Assembly: GCF_000699445.3 (NCBI RefSeq)
Contig: NC_067195.1
Span: forward strand, 54,044,465-54,108,464
Direction of reading: 5' to 3'
DNA length: 64,000 nucleotides
Source of the DNA: Schistosoma haematobium
Lineage: Eukaryota > Platyhelminthes > Trematoda > Strigeidida > Schistosomatidae
A program made the position numbers and the translations under genes. Below the pieces are notes generated by a model. That model ran no database searches. It saw nothing but the letters and a program-made list of their open reading frames with translations, and was not told the DNA's origin. Below, one piece after another: positions 11,450 through 24,100 of this stretch. Numbering within the stretch: the first letter of the stretch is position 1; each line of letters opens with the position of its first letter.

Positions 11450-14400
11450 CATACGCCTGTTACCCCTCATAGAGGAGCATAGACGATCCACCAGCATCCT
11501 CCATCCTACTCTGTCCTGGGCAATTCCTTCCAGTTGCTATTCACCCTTCTGATGTCTGCTTCCGGTTCTCGGCGCAGTTTGTTCTTTTCCCTTCAGGGTT
11601 CCAAGTTAGCGCTTGTCTTGTGATGCAGTTCGATGATTTCCGCAATGCATGCTCTATCCACTTCCAATATCTTTTCCTAATTTCCTCTTCAGCTGGAAGC
11701 TGGTTTGTCCTGTCCCACAGTAGGCTGTTGCTGATGTTATCCAGCCAACAGGTGTTGAGCGTCTTGAGTAGACAGTTGTTTATAATTACTTGCTCCTTTT
11801 TGATGATGGTTGTGATAGTTCTCCAAGTCTCAGCTCCTTACAGTGGAACTGTCTTGACTTTCGTATTAAAGATTTTGACTTTGATATCGGTTGACAGTTG
11901 TTTTGAGTTCCACATGTTTTTCAACTGTAGGGATGCTGTCCTTGCTTTGCCAATCCTTGCCTATACGTCTGTATTAGGTCTTCCTTGTTCATCGGTGATG
12001 CTGCTGACCAGGTACGTGAACGTTTCCACATCTTCTAGAGTTTCTCCATCAAGTGTGATTGGGTTGGTGTTCTCCGTGTTGTATTTGAGGGTCTTTCTTC
12101 TCCCTTTGTGTATGTTGAAACCTACTAATGCAGAGGTTGCTGCTACACTAGTTGTCTTGGCCTGCATTTATTCGTGTGTATGGGATAGAAGGACCAGGTC
12201 GTCTGCGAAGTCCGAATCTTCTAATTAATTCCGAGCTGTCCGTTTTATTCCGTGCATTCCCTCAGATGTCGAGGCCTTCATAATCCAGTCGATTACCAGA
12301 AGAAAGAGGGAGGAGAGTAGGCAGCCTTGTCTGACACCGGTCCTCACTTGGAATGAGTCTGTCAGTTGTCCTTCATGCATGACTTTGAACTGTAGTCCGT
12401 CGTATGAATTCCGCATAGTGCTGACGATCTGAGCTACTCACACAGTTTCAAGGAAGGTTGCATAAGGTCCTCCTGTCCACACTGTCAGACGCTTTCTCAT
12501 AGTCAAGGACGATGATTTATAGTGGCGAGTTCCATCCAATTGATTGTTCAACGATTATCCGTAGTGTGGCGATTTGATCTGTGTATTACCGATCTTTATG
12601 GAATTCACTCTGTTGATCTCGAAGCTGAACATCTACTGAATCTTTCACCTGGCTCAGCAATACTCTGTTGAAAACTCTTCCTGATACTGATAGTATGATG
12701 CCTCTGTAGTTAGTTCTCACACTTGCTCAGATCTCTCTTCCTTGGTATATTGATGAGATATCATTCTTCCCAATCTGTGGGCACTTGTTTTTCCTCTCAA
12801 ATGTCTTTAAAGAATGTGTAGAACATCTTTCCGGTTACTTCAGTGTCTGATTTCAGTGCTTCGGTTTGTATATTGTCAGATCTTGCTGCCTTTCCACTCT
12901 TGATTCGTCTGATGGCCATGCTGATTTCTTCGATCGTTGGTATTGACAGCTATAGGAATGTCTATGTGTTCTGCTTCGGTGTCCGATGGATTGAATGGAG
13001 CTGACTTAAGAGTTCCTAGAAGTATTCCACCCATGTGTTCCTCTGTTCTTCAATCTCATTGGTTGGATTGCCTTCGTTATCATTGGCCGGTCTCTTTGGT
13101 TTACTATATTTCCCTACCAGTTTCTTCGTCATGTCATATGGTTGATTCATATTTCCTTCTCTTGCAGCTTTTTCCGCTGCCGTCTCTAGCTCTTCCACGT
13201 ATTTCTGCTTGTCAGCTCTAATGCTCTTTACTTGTTTGTTCGCCTCTGTGTATTCGGCTTGTGCCTTGGCTTTCTCTGTTCTTGTTCGGCTGTTGTTAAT
13301 TGCTGTTTTCTTGAATCTTGTCTAGGGTTTCGATGGAGATCCATTCCTTATGATGCTTCTTGCGGCCCAGAACCTCCTGACACGTTGAAGTTAATGCTTC
13401 TTTGATCCCTTTCCAATTGTCCTCCATAGTAGTTTCCTCTTCTGTGAGATCTTGTAAGGCTTAGAACCTGTTATCGGGAGTTATCTTGAATTCATTAAGT
13501 TTGTCATTGTCATGATAGAAGGCTGTATTGAACTCTTGTAATGCTATTTATCCAGTTGTCCAATGCTTCTTGAGTTTCATCTTCATCTTGCTAATCACCA
13601 GATGGTGATCTGAAGCTATATCAGCCCCTTTCCTGGTTTATGGGGGAATATCGTGCCACCGAAAATCATTTTGTTGAAGGAACATAAAATTGCAAATATC
13701 TCCCCATTCTCATTCCAATATCCCAGTCAATCCATGTCGTCCCATGATATGTTTATACGTGGTATTATCCATTCCAACTTTGGCGTTCAGATCTATCAGG
13801 ATAGTCAGGTCCTTTTCTGAGCACTTCGCTATGATAGATTGAAGCCTCTCATTGAACTGATCGTTATTATCGTCGTTGTTATCATTGGTGGGTGCATAAC
13901 ATTGGATAACATACATTATGATTCCCTCCTTTGTTTTGAAGGATTCTTTTGTGATTTTCGATCCATGGGATTCCCATCCTATAAGTGCTATACGTGCTTC
14001 TTTGGACGGCATCAGAGCAACTCCCTGAGTGTGTTAAGCATTTTCCCTTTCTTGACCAGAGTACAGTGACATCTCTCCCGAATCTATCATTTTCTGTCTA
14101 GCTTGGGTTCAATGAGTCTCACTGATTCTGTAGCTATTTGACTAGTCCTCCCGGTCTCATAGATTGTCCGAACATTCCATGTACCTGTATTAATTCTTGC
14201 TCTAGTTGTTAGAAAGTACATCAGCCTAGTGACTTCGAATAATATCGGTTTTCATCATGAGGCGTCATAATCCTTACTTGAACTCGGAGGGAAGAGTTTA
14301 AATGGTTTAATTTGTTTATTCTGGTTAGCGTTTTTTGACCAAGGTTGTTTTCTACGGGATAAAGTTGTTGACCCCATGTTCAACCCTCCTTCTTTACTTG

Positions 14401-14480
14401 GGCTTAGGACCTGCAGTAATTGTAGAAGAGCTACAGGCTGAGTTACGCATACAAAAGGCATATCACTTTTCAACCCAACT
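11450..14480 (-). mobile_element. RTE-type non-LTR retrotransposon, long but degraded
   Basis: Reading the - strand from 14480 down: an upstream segment (LNMGSTTLSRRKQPWSKNAN near 14430-14340), the start of an endonuclease domain (NTGTWNVRTIYETGR-SQIA near 14190-14125), more of the endonuclease (IGWESHGSK, DLNAKVGMDNT near 13990-13750), then a reverse transcriptase with VRTGVRQGCLLS and DWIMKAS (about 12335-12260) and DFADDLVLLSHT (about 12210-12180). A C-terminal part ([20 protein letters not shown] and onward) ends near the motif that gives TAACAGGCGTA at 11470-11450. Stops and frameshifts are frequent, so it is inactive. Order and motifs fit the RTE clade (SR2-like in schistosomes); family naming is from memory. 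TGG is intact in ETWRT here, unlike the two shorter copies in this window. Confidence 0.85.
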
Positions 14481-16027
14481 TACGGCTTCTGAGACTTATT
14501 CTCATACTTATCGAATGATGTATACACCTTTCAGAAATTTACTGTTCACTTCTGTGACTGGGACGTGGGCGTTTACGGTACTGGATATATGTAAATTTTA
14601 GATATTCAGTTACAAATATCCTCAGAATATTTCGAAAGGGTTCGTTCATTATTCTGCAAATTTTAAACATAATAAATTCGCATGTATTTATATCCTGCTC
14701 GGTGATTTCATAGTCTTTATTCACCGTGAATTTCTGCTTTTTTGATTCTGTCATTCTCCGCTGTTACAATTTTTATCGGATTTAGACAGTAATCTATTTT
14801 TAGAGTTTTTATTTGTCTGTATTGGCCCGGTTATGCAACTGTTTGGAAAAGACATTCCTTTTTCAGCGTTTAAACCTTGGCTCTGTTAAACCAACAGACC
14901 TATCTGGTTAGGACTTTGCGAAATCTCCTTGTTATTATTTTCTGCATCTAGCAAAACCGTATTTTAGATCATATTGATGATTTAATCAAATTAATAAATA
15001 ACTCACATGAGACATTTGATCTTTTTTGTCACTGGCTATGTTTCAACGGACTGCAATTCAGATGTGCAGGTAATGATGTGTAACTCCACAGTCAATAACC
15101 TCAACCATATCAGTGTTCTAGCTTGGGACGTGTGTACACATCTCGGACAACCAAGTGAAGAACGGGATCATCTCTAATCAGTATAAATTCATTATTGGTA
15201 GACTGGATAACGATGATTGCTCTACATATCACATCATTTCCTTTATCTGTCAACAAAATTTAGCAGTCATCACCAAGTTACTATCGGACACTCCCTCTGT
15301 ATATAAAACATGTACCATAGAAAACTAGTGTGTGCAGAAGTGTTGCTTCCTTCAGAGAGCCTACTTAGAACATGGTTATATCTCAGTTTTTGAAATCCAT
15401 CTTTTACAGTGGCAAGTAAGACTGTTTTCCTAATGGATTGATTGAAACAAAGTTGCTTAATCCTGAAATGAAATTAAACTGTTTTTGAGCTCGGCCGTCA
15501 AATGAATAGAAAATGATGACAGTATAAGTTTGGTACCTAGGGAAAGATATATTTGTTGATTACCATCTTAATGTTCGAGGATGTGGGAATTTAAAAGGCT
15601 TCAACATTTCGTTAAATAGATGTTTAAGCATGCCATATACATGACATTAATAGATCCGACTATTTAAGCTCAATATAGTCTTAAGTAATAAGATTTACCT
15701 TTTATGGATTTCATTAAAATATTGTCTAGCAACATTGTATTCAAAACAACCTATGAAAAACATCCCGTAGGTTGATGAAACATCAACAACGTAGTTGGAT
15801 AACCTATGACGTAACCTTTGAAAAATGTCGATCAATTTATCTATAGATATTAATTGGGAAATATTCTTTCAGTAGTCATTTTTTTTGAAGGATAATCCTT
15901 ATTAGTTACCTCATCTAATTAATAGTTCCATTAAACCAAAATAACTGTAACTACCTTAAGCTTCATTTAAAGGTCATTTGTTTTGAGTAATTTCTGTTAT
16001 TTAGGTCAATAAAATAAATTCATACTC
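14481..16027. other. Gene-free stretch between RTE copies
   Basis: No gene could be supported. A perfect 7-bp stem with a 3-base loop (GTTGATG-AAA-CATCAAC) lies at 15771-15787. A TATATAAAA box near 15300 stands in a somewhat less AT-rich patch (15060-15420) that may be an unrecognised repeat. Confidence 0.45.
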
Positions 16028-16042
16028 GTATCTTGTTATCAT
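16028..16042 (+). repeat. Left target-site duplication (15 bp) of RTE copy
   Basis: GTATCTTGTTATCAT is repeated exactly at 16736-16750, on either side of the truncated RTE element. Confidence 0.9.
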
Positions 16043-16735
16043 ACAAAGGGAAAAGCAAGATTCTCCGATACAACACAGCATGCACCAATCCAATCACAAT
16101 TGACGGAGACGATTTGGAAGATGTAAAAACCTTTACATATTTGGGCAGCATCATTGATGAACATGGTGGATATGATGCAAATGTGAAGGCGCGGATCGGT
16201 AAAGCGAGAGCAGTATATTTACAACTGAAGAACATCTGGAACTCAAAACAACTCAACCAACACCAAGGTCAGGATTTTCAATACAAATGTCAAGACAGTT
16301 CTACTGTATGGAACGGAAACCTAGAGAACTACGAAAGCCATCATCCACAAGATACAGGTGTTTATTAACAGATGTCTGTGCAAATGACTTCGGATCCGTT
16401 GGCCGTACACTATTAGCAACAACCTACTGTGAGAGAGAACAAACCAGATCAGAGCGGATGAAGAAATCAGGAAGAAGCGCTGGAAGTGGATATGACACAC
16501 ATTGAAGAAAGCACCAAACTGCATCACAAGGTAAGCCCTCACATGGAATCCTGAAGCCGTAATGAGAAGAGGAAGACCAAAGAACACATTACGCCGAGAA
16601 ATGGAGACAGACGTGAGAAAAATGAACAAGAATTGGATGGAACTAGAAAAGAAGGCCTAGGACAGAGTGGGTTGGAGAATGCTGGTCGGTGGCCTATACT
16701 CCATTAGGAGTAACAGGCGTAAGTAAGTAAGTAAA
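16043..16735 (+). mobile_element. 5'-truncated RTE retrotransposon copy with (TAAG)n tail
   Basis: The element encodes the post-RT region in broken frames: [54 protein letters not shown]. It ends at GTAACAGGCG(TAAG)n, the typical short-repeat tail of RTE elements. A 2-base deletion near 16252 shifts the frame, and TAG replaces TGG in the ETWRT motif near 16320. Exact 15-bp duplications flank it. The same two lesions are in the copy at 44053-44881. Confidence 0.9.
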
Positions 16736-16750
16736 GTATCTTGTTATCAT
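16736..16750 (+). repeat. Right target-site duplication of RTE copy
   Basis: Exact copy of 16028-16042, directly after the (TAAG)n tail. Confidence 0.9.
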
Positions 16751-18010
16751 GAGAATATAAATCAAGGTTATAATATAAATCTTTTTGAAAAATGAAATGA
16801 TTTACACATTAAGTATTATGAAGTTATATTTGTTACAAGTAAATTACAAATTATTCTTAACGACAAAATTTATTGATTTTTAATTTCCAGATTTATTCTC
16901 ACTTTAAATGTACTTTTAATGAAGTGATAATAATAATAATGAAAATAAATATTTCAATATGTCAAAAAATATTAAAATGCATAAAAGTATACCATATATC
17001 CCATTGAGGGTGTGACTTGTAGTTATCTTTAGGAAGTTTACCTTTTTTTTGTATATACTTGATAAAACATAAATTATAACAAGACCTCAAAATCACTACA
17101 GATACTTTGTTTCAGTGAATGGATCCAACTGTAGAATTACTACAAACTAGAAAGTATTGAATGATTTCTTTTGTGATTGATTTCAAACCTTTCATCTATA
17201 ACTATTTTGTAAATGAATTTCATGAATGTTTTATAAATAGATGTGAATTGTCGAGTTAATAATACTGATAATGATAACAAAGTGATTGACTCATTAGTTT
17301 CAATTTGAAGTGTTATATAGGGATGGGTTGTATAAGAAAAGTATTCTGTTCTTTTATGTAATACGTTTGTCAGCTTGCTTAATGAAACATATTTTTATGT
17401 TGTAATTAAAAGAATAGAATAGTAAATAATGATAGTATTTTTAGTAATTAATGAGTCCTAAATAAGAGAAAATATACATTTTGGATTCCATTGCTCGCCA
17501 CTATTCAAATTTAATTATAATAGTTATTGTAATTACAAACTTCAAGTTTTTTATTAACTGAAATATTCACCTTGAACTGTTGCTAGTCTATAAAACCCCT
17601 TATATACACAAAAACCTTGACTTTATGCATTTCGAAAAGTGGTATACAGATGAAACCTTAGAACTTCGCTTAATTTTTTATGTGTTACAAGGTAGTATTT
17701 GTTCGAATCTTCTCTCTGGTTGATGTTAAAAAACTTTAGTTATAATTTCAAATGAATCTCAGACAGATTAAACGCTGTTTTCTTGTAATTTTCAACTAAT
17801 GAATAGAATATGTATATTGTGTGGTAAAGATAAGTTAGCTTAGATAAGATAGAATTCTTGATGTTGATTATTACGAGACATAAGTTTACAATGAAAGGTA
17901 TTGAGATTTACTTGATATAATATTTATGATTACGTATAATTATGTAAGTACATGTGTAGTTTTATACATTTATATGAAAAATTTCATTAGATAATGGGAA
18001 AATTACAATG
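16751..18010. other. AT-rich gene-free stretch
   Basis: Very AT-rich with no conserved frame on either strand. Confidence 0.5.
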
Positions 18011-18095
18011 AACTGCGGAGTCCCATACTAGGACGAAACGGCCGTCCAGTGCTTTCAGGTTTTCCATGGTGGTCTAGCTTCAATTGACTCATGAT
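18011..18095 (+). mobile_element. 5'-truncated tRNA-derived SINE fragment
   Basis: It begins inside the hammerhead part (CTGCGGAGTCCC, GGACGAAACGGCCGTCCAGT) and continues into the SINE 3' body (CCATGGTGGTCTAGCTTCAA, TTGACTCATGAT). The tRNA-like head is missing. The ribozyme core has C in place of the invariant A6. Confidence 0.85.
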
Positions 18096-18099
18096 TTGA

Positions 18100-19640
18100 A
18101 TCTGTGCAACTCTTAAATGTTTATGAACAAGTTGCCTTATTATAAAACTAGTTATATATTGATATTTGTTATTGTGATTTGATAATTATCTCATTTAGAA
18201 GGTATCACAGTAGTTTTACCTTATTGAATAAATTTGTGTGTTCCAGCTTGCCAGTATAAAAATCTCATAATAATATTTTTTGTTTTCTTAAATATCAAAC
18301 AATTTTTAGTTGTTAACCAAAAAATTTGAAACTGAATATCGAAGTTTCAGGAAAAACGTGATTTTATATGTAAGTTGAATAATTAAGTCGACTTAGTGAG
18401 TCTACTACTTTTTACAACCTTAAGTATTTTACAAATAGGGATCTGAATTACAAATAGATCAGTAGGTCATAATCAACGTATAAGATGACACATCTACATC
18501 ATCTCAAGTTTCTACACTACATCAGCGTAAAAAGATGATGTTAATGAAATGCACTGTGCATCAATCAAAGTAACAATATCTTCAATGGCTAGGAAAAAAA
18601 TGGTTGCCTAACATAACGACTATAGTTTTAAAAGTGAGAATAAATTTTTGTGAATTAAAAATGTAGAATCAAATTGAAGTTTAATATTTCGGCAATGATT
18701 AAAAAAAACACTAAAATTGAGAGTAATGTCAATCATATGAATGCGTTGGTGCTTCACAAAGTAAAGTTGCTTAACTATCATTTCAGTTTAACTCTCACTA
18801 ATGAATATTTTGAAGTGGATGTCATATGAAATATATAGGAATATTCACAGATACTTTTTAATTGGTTAATTCATCTTGAATTGTAAACAAAAAATTATTC
18901 AGTGAGTATATGTAAACTATTAGGTATTTGAAAGATGTTTCTACTTGTAGAGTAGATAGATTAAGCTACTAGTGGAATCCAGGACATATATTTTCTATGT
19001 GGGACACGTTAGCTGGATGTAACTTTATCTCTTGGATCCTAATACTACTCGTGATCCACCTATTCTATGAAACTTGTGAAATGAGTTTTTCAACCTTACT
19101 AACCAATATTTCATCTATACCTAATATTCTTCTTTTCATTTCGCCAATACATACCAGATGATTCCATCATATACAAGCAATACTTCGAAAGTGTTCTATT
19201 ATCAAATATCAGCCATCTCTATTCATGTTCTACCCCCCATACATAACGTCTCAAAAACTACTAATTGATTCCAAGTAAACTGTTGCACCATAATATCCAC
19301 GTTTTGACAAATCAAAGAAGCATCTGTCCGTAATCTAACTTAACTCTGCATCAAATAAGGTCTTATTTCTAATCCCATTCTATTTCTAATTCATTTCTAT
19401 TGTATTTCATTCTAATCATAAGGATATGAAATTTTAGTTTCTAGAAAATATTCATGACACAGGGTTAGTAAAAACTCTTTGTTAAAATATGAAATATATA
19501 CGAAAAGTACATGTACAATAGCATTCAACTTTCAGTATGATCATTTATATCCCAAATGTTCACTAGTGATATAAATCAGTAAATGAATACTTCGTATAAA
19601 CTTAGTCAACTTTTCGCAGTGTTTAATAAAAGTGTAATAT
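18100..19640. other. AT-rich gene-free stretch
   Basis: No gene, RNA gene or clear repeat could be read here on either strand. Confidence 0.45.
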
Positions 19641-19673
19641 CTAGCATTTTTGAACATTTTTTCGTTCATTTAG

Positions 19674-20240
19674 TTGATGAGTGCTACATATAAGACCATT
19701 ATTTGCACTGAGGTTGTGAATCTTCATCGACTGAGATGGTTAGGCCACGTGTCACATATGTCTGAACACCTAGTGCCACTACACGCAATGCTGACTAATG
19801 TTGGGGATAGTTTTAAGAAAGTTAGGGGCTGCCAAACCAAAACAAGGAATCAGTGCTTGAAGTCACTAACTTCTGGTCTTAACCACGTTATTAAATGCAG
19901 ACTACTTGGTTGGGGTCTGCAAAATTATTGTAACCAATGGTTGGAGACTCTGGGTGACATGGCTTAGAATCGATCACAATGGAGTCGGTGTATAAACTCT
20001 TTGTCTCCTCCTAAACTGCGAGATTAAAACTACTTCATATATTTCTACGTACTAACTCTTTCTTCCTGTACTACATCCTTATATTCAATCTTTCTTTTAT
20101 ATATTACCACCATTGAATTAACTACTTCTATTAATCCGGTGTTCATCTTGTTGTGCTAATGCGGTATAGCAACTTGGACCGATGTATATATGTGCCTGGT
20201 CCTACGTTGTAGCTGCCTGACTGATTGAGGATTTCATTTC
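19674..20240 (+). mobile_element. LINE 3' end: C-terminal ORF fragment plus 3' UTR
   Basis: The 97-codon frame 19674-19967 contains LHRLRWLGHVSHMSEHLVP, HAMLTNVGD, KKVRGCQTKT and LLGWG. This is the C-terminal block common to many schistosome non-LTR retrotransposons (R-LRWLGHV-RM motif). The following 270 bases lack a frame and look like the element's 3' UTR. No reverse transcriptase remains upstream, so this is a 5'-truncated insertion and not a host gene. Confidence 0.8.
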
Positions 20241-20724
20241 ATTCGTCCAAATCTATCTACATATCTTCTATGAATATACCACTGTAGTTCACCCCAGCAT
20301 ACTGGATGAAAAAAAAGCAGATAAAGTAAAATTTATGGCATGAAATGAAATCCTTAGTAAAAATTGTAGCTCTTAAATCTAGTACACATTGACTCAATAA
20401 TTAGAAGAATGCCTGATACTATACACATTAAAGATTGAAACACATATGGGCCACCAATTCATAGATATATATCGTATATCAATATTTCTTTTTTAACATC
20501 TTTAAATACTTCATTATATAAAAGTAAATTGTTCTATTTTAAAATAGTAATATAAATAAACATTCTTTAAAACTTCATACTAAACAATTGATAGTTGAAA
20601 TCAAACTATGATTATACATTATTATATAATACATTGAATAATCATAAAATAAATTCTAATCTGTCATATTATTTATATTTTTAACCAATAGGAATACAAG
20701 AGAGAGTTCTAAATCGAATCACTG

Positions 20725-20755
20725 AAAGATCTTATATATATATATATATATAAAC
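20725..20755. repeat. (TA)n microsatellite
   Basis: About 11 TA units in a very AT-rich region. Confidence 0.85.
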
Positions 20756-21119
20756 ACTAAATATTTTCGAAATAGAAATTTATCTTGGTTAATGAAACAT
20801 CTAAATATGAGGGATTTAAACAAAACAATAATTGTAATAACTAAAATGATCAATTTTCAATACTCTGTTTAATGTGTAAATATTATTCAATGAACAAAAG
20901 AATTTCATACAGACTTTATCATTATTATATTTGATGTATGTTTACTAGTTTATTGTATAAGCTGGCGCTTTAATATGGTGATATAATAAAAGTCTTCTTT
21001 TCAATCTATACATTAAATTATCAGTAAATTTTACTGATTAGTGGTACAAAATCAATGAGAAAAGTTTTGACGAAAGGCTATCATTTAATTTTGCTTTTTT
21101 TTTTAAAAAAAACTTGATA

Positions 21120-24100
21120 TTATTCTTGTTGATTTCGTCTTTCTGCTTGTAAAGCTTTAAGTCGTTCTAATTCTGATTGTATTAATCGAAATTCTCTATT
21201 GGCTTGTTCAATTTCATAAGCTCGTATTGCTGCTTGCCAACGATAATCTATAAAATTTAAATAAAATATATCTTATTAGAAAGATTACATAGAATAGTTA
21301 TATATTATGAATTATAAAAAAACGAATTAAAACAAAAATGAATATACTACTGAATTGGTAGCATTGGGAGGTCGTTTCATTTTATTATGAAACTCCTCAG
21401 CAGTGCGCATTCACGATCCCGCATGCAGGATTCAAACCCAGGATTGGTTGTAGTTAGACATTAACACCATTGGATGCTGGCTAAGTGGTCTAGAGGTTAA
21501 GAGTTCATACGAGAAACCGAAAGTCCTGGGTTCGAATCCCAGGTGCAGGGTTGTGGATGCGTATTGCTGAGGAATTTCCTACTAGAATGAAATAGTCATC
21601 TATTGTTTCCAGATTTTCCAGGGTGGCCTAGTTTAAATCATCTCATAAATCCGACCATTAAAAAAGTATTGTAAACAAGGAATTTTAAAACTTAGCACCT
21701 ACTTAATGAAATATATTTGCTGCTTCAGATAATTTATTGTTTAATTTCAGTCTCATTTTAGGCATGAAAGAGCTTATATTTTCTAAATAAATTAAAAAAA
21801 GAAATACATTGCTATTTCATGATTTAATAAATATTTTATTGTTATGGCAATAAATAATTGTTTAATCAATCGATAATGAATGAACGCTTCAATTCATTTA
21901 AAATTATTCATTAATTTTATTTGTTTAACTGTAACGGACAGAATAAAAATGGAAATGATCAAAATTTAATTCTTATAATTATAATTTTTGTATGTTTTTC
22001 CTTTATTTTGTAAAAAAAAAGAAAAAAAAGATGTTAGGTAATAAAACAATTAACTAGAATTAAAGTTATACAATGTTGAAATGAAGTATAGGAATTAAAA
22101 AAAAAATCTCCCATTAATCTTGCATACACTACTATTACTGCTATTATTATTATTATTATTATTATTACTCTGCTAATTTGACCATTAATATTACTGAAAA
22201 TAATAAAGTACATTTTTAATGTATTATTATTTCAATACGACTAATTATTGTTACAGAGTTGCCTAGCAGCAGTAACCATCTACACTTGATTCGTAGTAGT
22301 TATTATTCACTCAAATTATTACAATATTATAATTTTACCAAAGTAAAGAACAAATGAGGAGAAATGAAGGTTATTTTATTTTTTTAAAAAAAAGGAAAAA
22401 CACAAAAATGTATTGTATATTCAATGTATACATTCGTCATTTCTATGTCATTTTATAATAAACCATTGTTAATACCATAATTAACTATATAATTGTTAAT
22501 AATTCTTCTGTTTAAATATAGTTTAATTTATTCGAAAGGTGAAAATCTACTTAAGAACTAATACAGATTAAGATAATGGGAAAATGTTAAAAAAATAGTC
22601 ATATTTGACTGACTTTATTTGATTATAAAGTATGGAATATTGAATATAATATATATATATTTCATTTTGAACTTAATACCTTAAGTTATCACTTGTTTCC
22701 TTTGTATTATTATATGAACAGGCTTTAATGAAACTGTTATGTCCCGATAAGCATAATGAATGGTAACTTTTGGGATCCATTTATGGATAATTACTATACG
22801 TACATTTCTATTATATAATTATTAAGTAACTAAACTATTCATATTTATGTCCCTCTTATTATGAGCTTTATTTTAACCTATGAACTATTATTCTACGATT
22901 TACCATTCTTGAATTATACCCTGTCTATTATTTACTACCTCCCACATTTACAGCCATATTTGGCCAAATCTTGTATAAATGTTGTTTCCTATTGTATTGG
23001 TACGATGTAGTCTGTTTGATCGGTATATAAACCGAGTATGTTTGAAATAAATGATTTATATTGCAGAGGCTGAGATTGGTGTTCTGGACTTAACTGGCTG
23101 GGCTAGGGGGAAAGCAGGGCTAATCAGGACTCTAGACTGCTCGTAAGTGTTTTACGTGTTATTGGTCCGATCGATAATTCACTGCTCTCTAATCGGCAGT
23201 ATCGCTACGTTATACATTAACAGGGCACACAGGCCGCAAGTTATAACAGAAACATCTAAGCCTATAAAAATGTTAAAATTTGATGTTAATCTGAACAGAT
23301 TATAGAATTTTTTCTGTTTTTCATTATATCATAGAACATTTGTTGTTTGTATTTCATGAATTAAGCTATAAGAGATAAGAGACTTTGATTTTTAACAGCT
23401 TTAACTCAGCACATATTGTCAAACGATGAAGTTTTAAAACGATCACTCTATAGTCAATCACCTTCCTATAGTAAACAACCGTCTCTTTGGTAATTTACTC
23501 ATTATGTTTGCTGAAGAATTCATATTCATCTGAACAGTTCTAATACTCTTGATTATTCTGTCAAATGGCTCAAACTTTAGTGTGTTATGGTCCGAATCAA
23601 TAAAAGCTGACAGAAGCGCCCTTTTGATGAGTCATACTAAGCACAAAATATGAGTACACATGTTCCTACTAGTTTATTTCTATGATCAAAATGTGTACAC
23701 TTTTATTTAATTACTGTCATTGTAGGAAAATGACAGCATGTAATATTATATTAATAACGGGAGATACTCAAATGAGTAAACTTGAAACTTGAATCAGATT
23801 TTCTTCAACGGTACATTTGTATAAAATTCGATTATTTCCTTGAAGTAAATAACCCAAACTCGACCAGTTTAAAGGCTAATGATCTTAGACATTTCATTTT
23901 ATGCTCTACCCAGTTTTATTGAAAACAATAAAATTATAAAGTAGTACCATGAATATTTAAAATCCTTCTAAGGAACCATCGTAAAAATATGACTATCACA
24001 CCAGTAGTTTTAAAAACACCTTAATCTTGATAATCTTTCACATAAATTAACCAAACGATCTTTTCTTTAGAAAAGCTTCGCCTAAATTGTTGTTCGCATT

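Noticed and set aside
11620..12228. 202-codon + strand open frame
   Set aside because: It is the antisense shadow of the RTE retrotransposon on the - strand, whose RT motif DFADDLVLL lies in the same bases.
21480..21560. Possible tRNA gene (box A and box B)
   Set aside because: The tRNA-like heads here and in the other SINE copies do not fold into a complete cloverleaf and are followed by the SINE body, so they are retroposon promoters and not tRNA genes.
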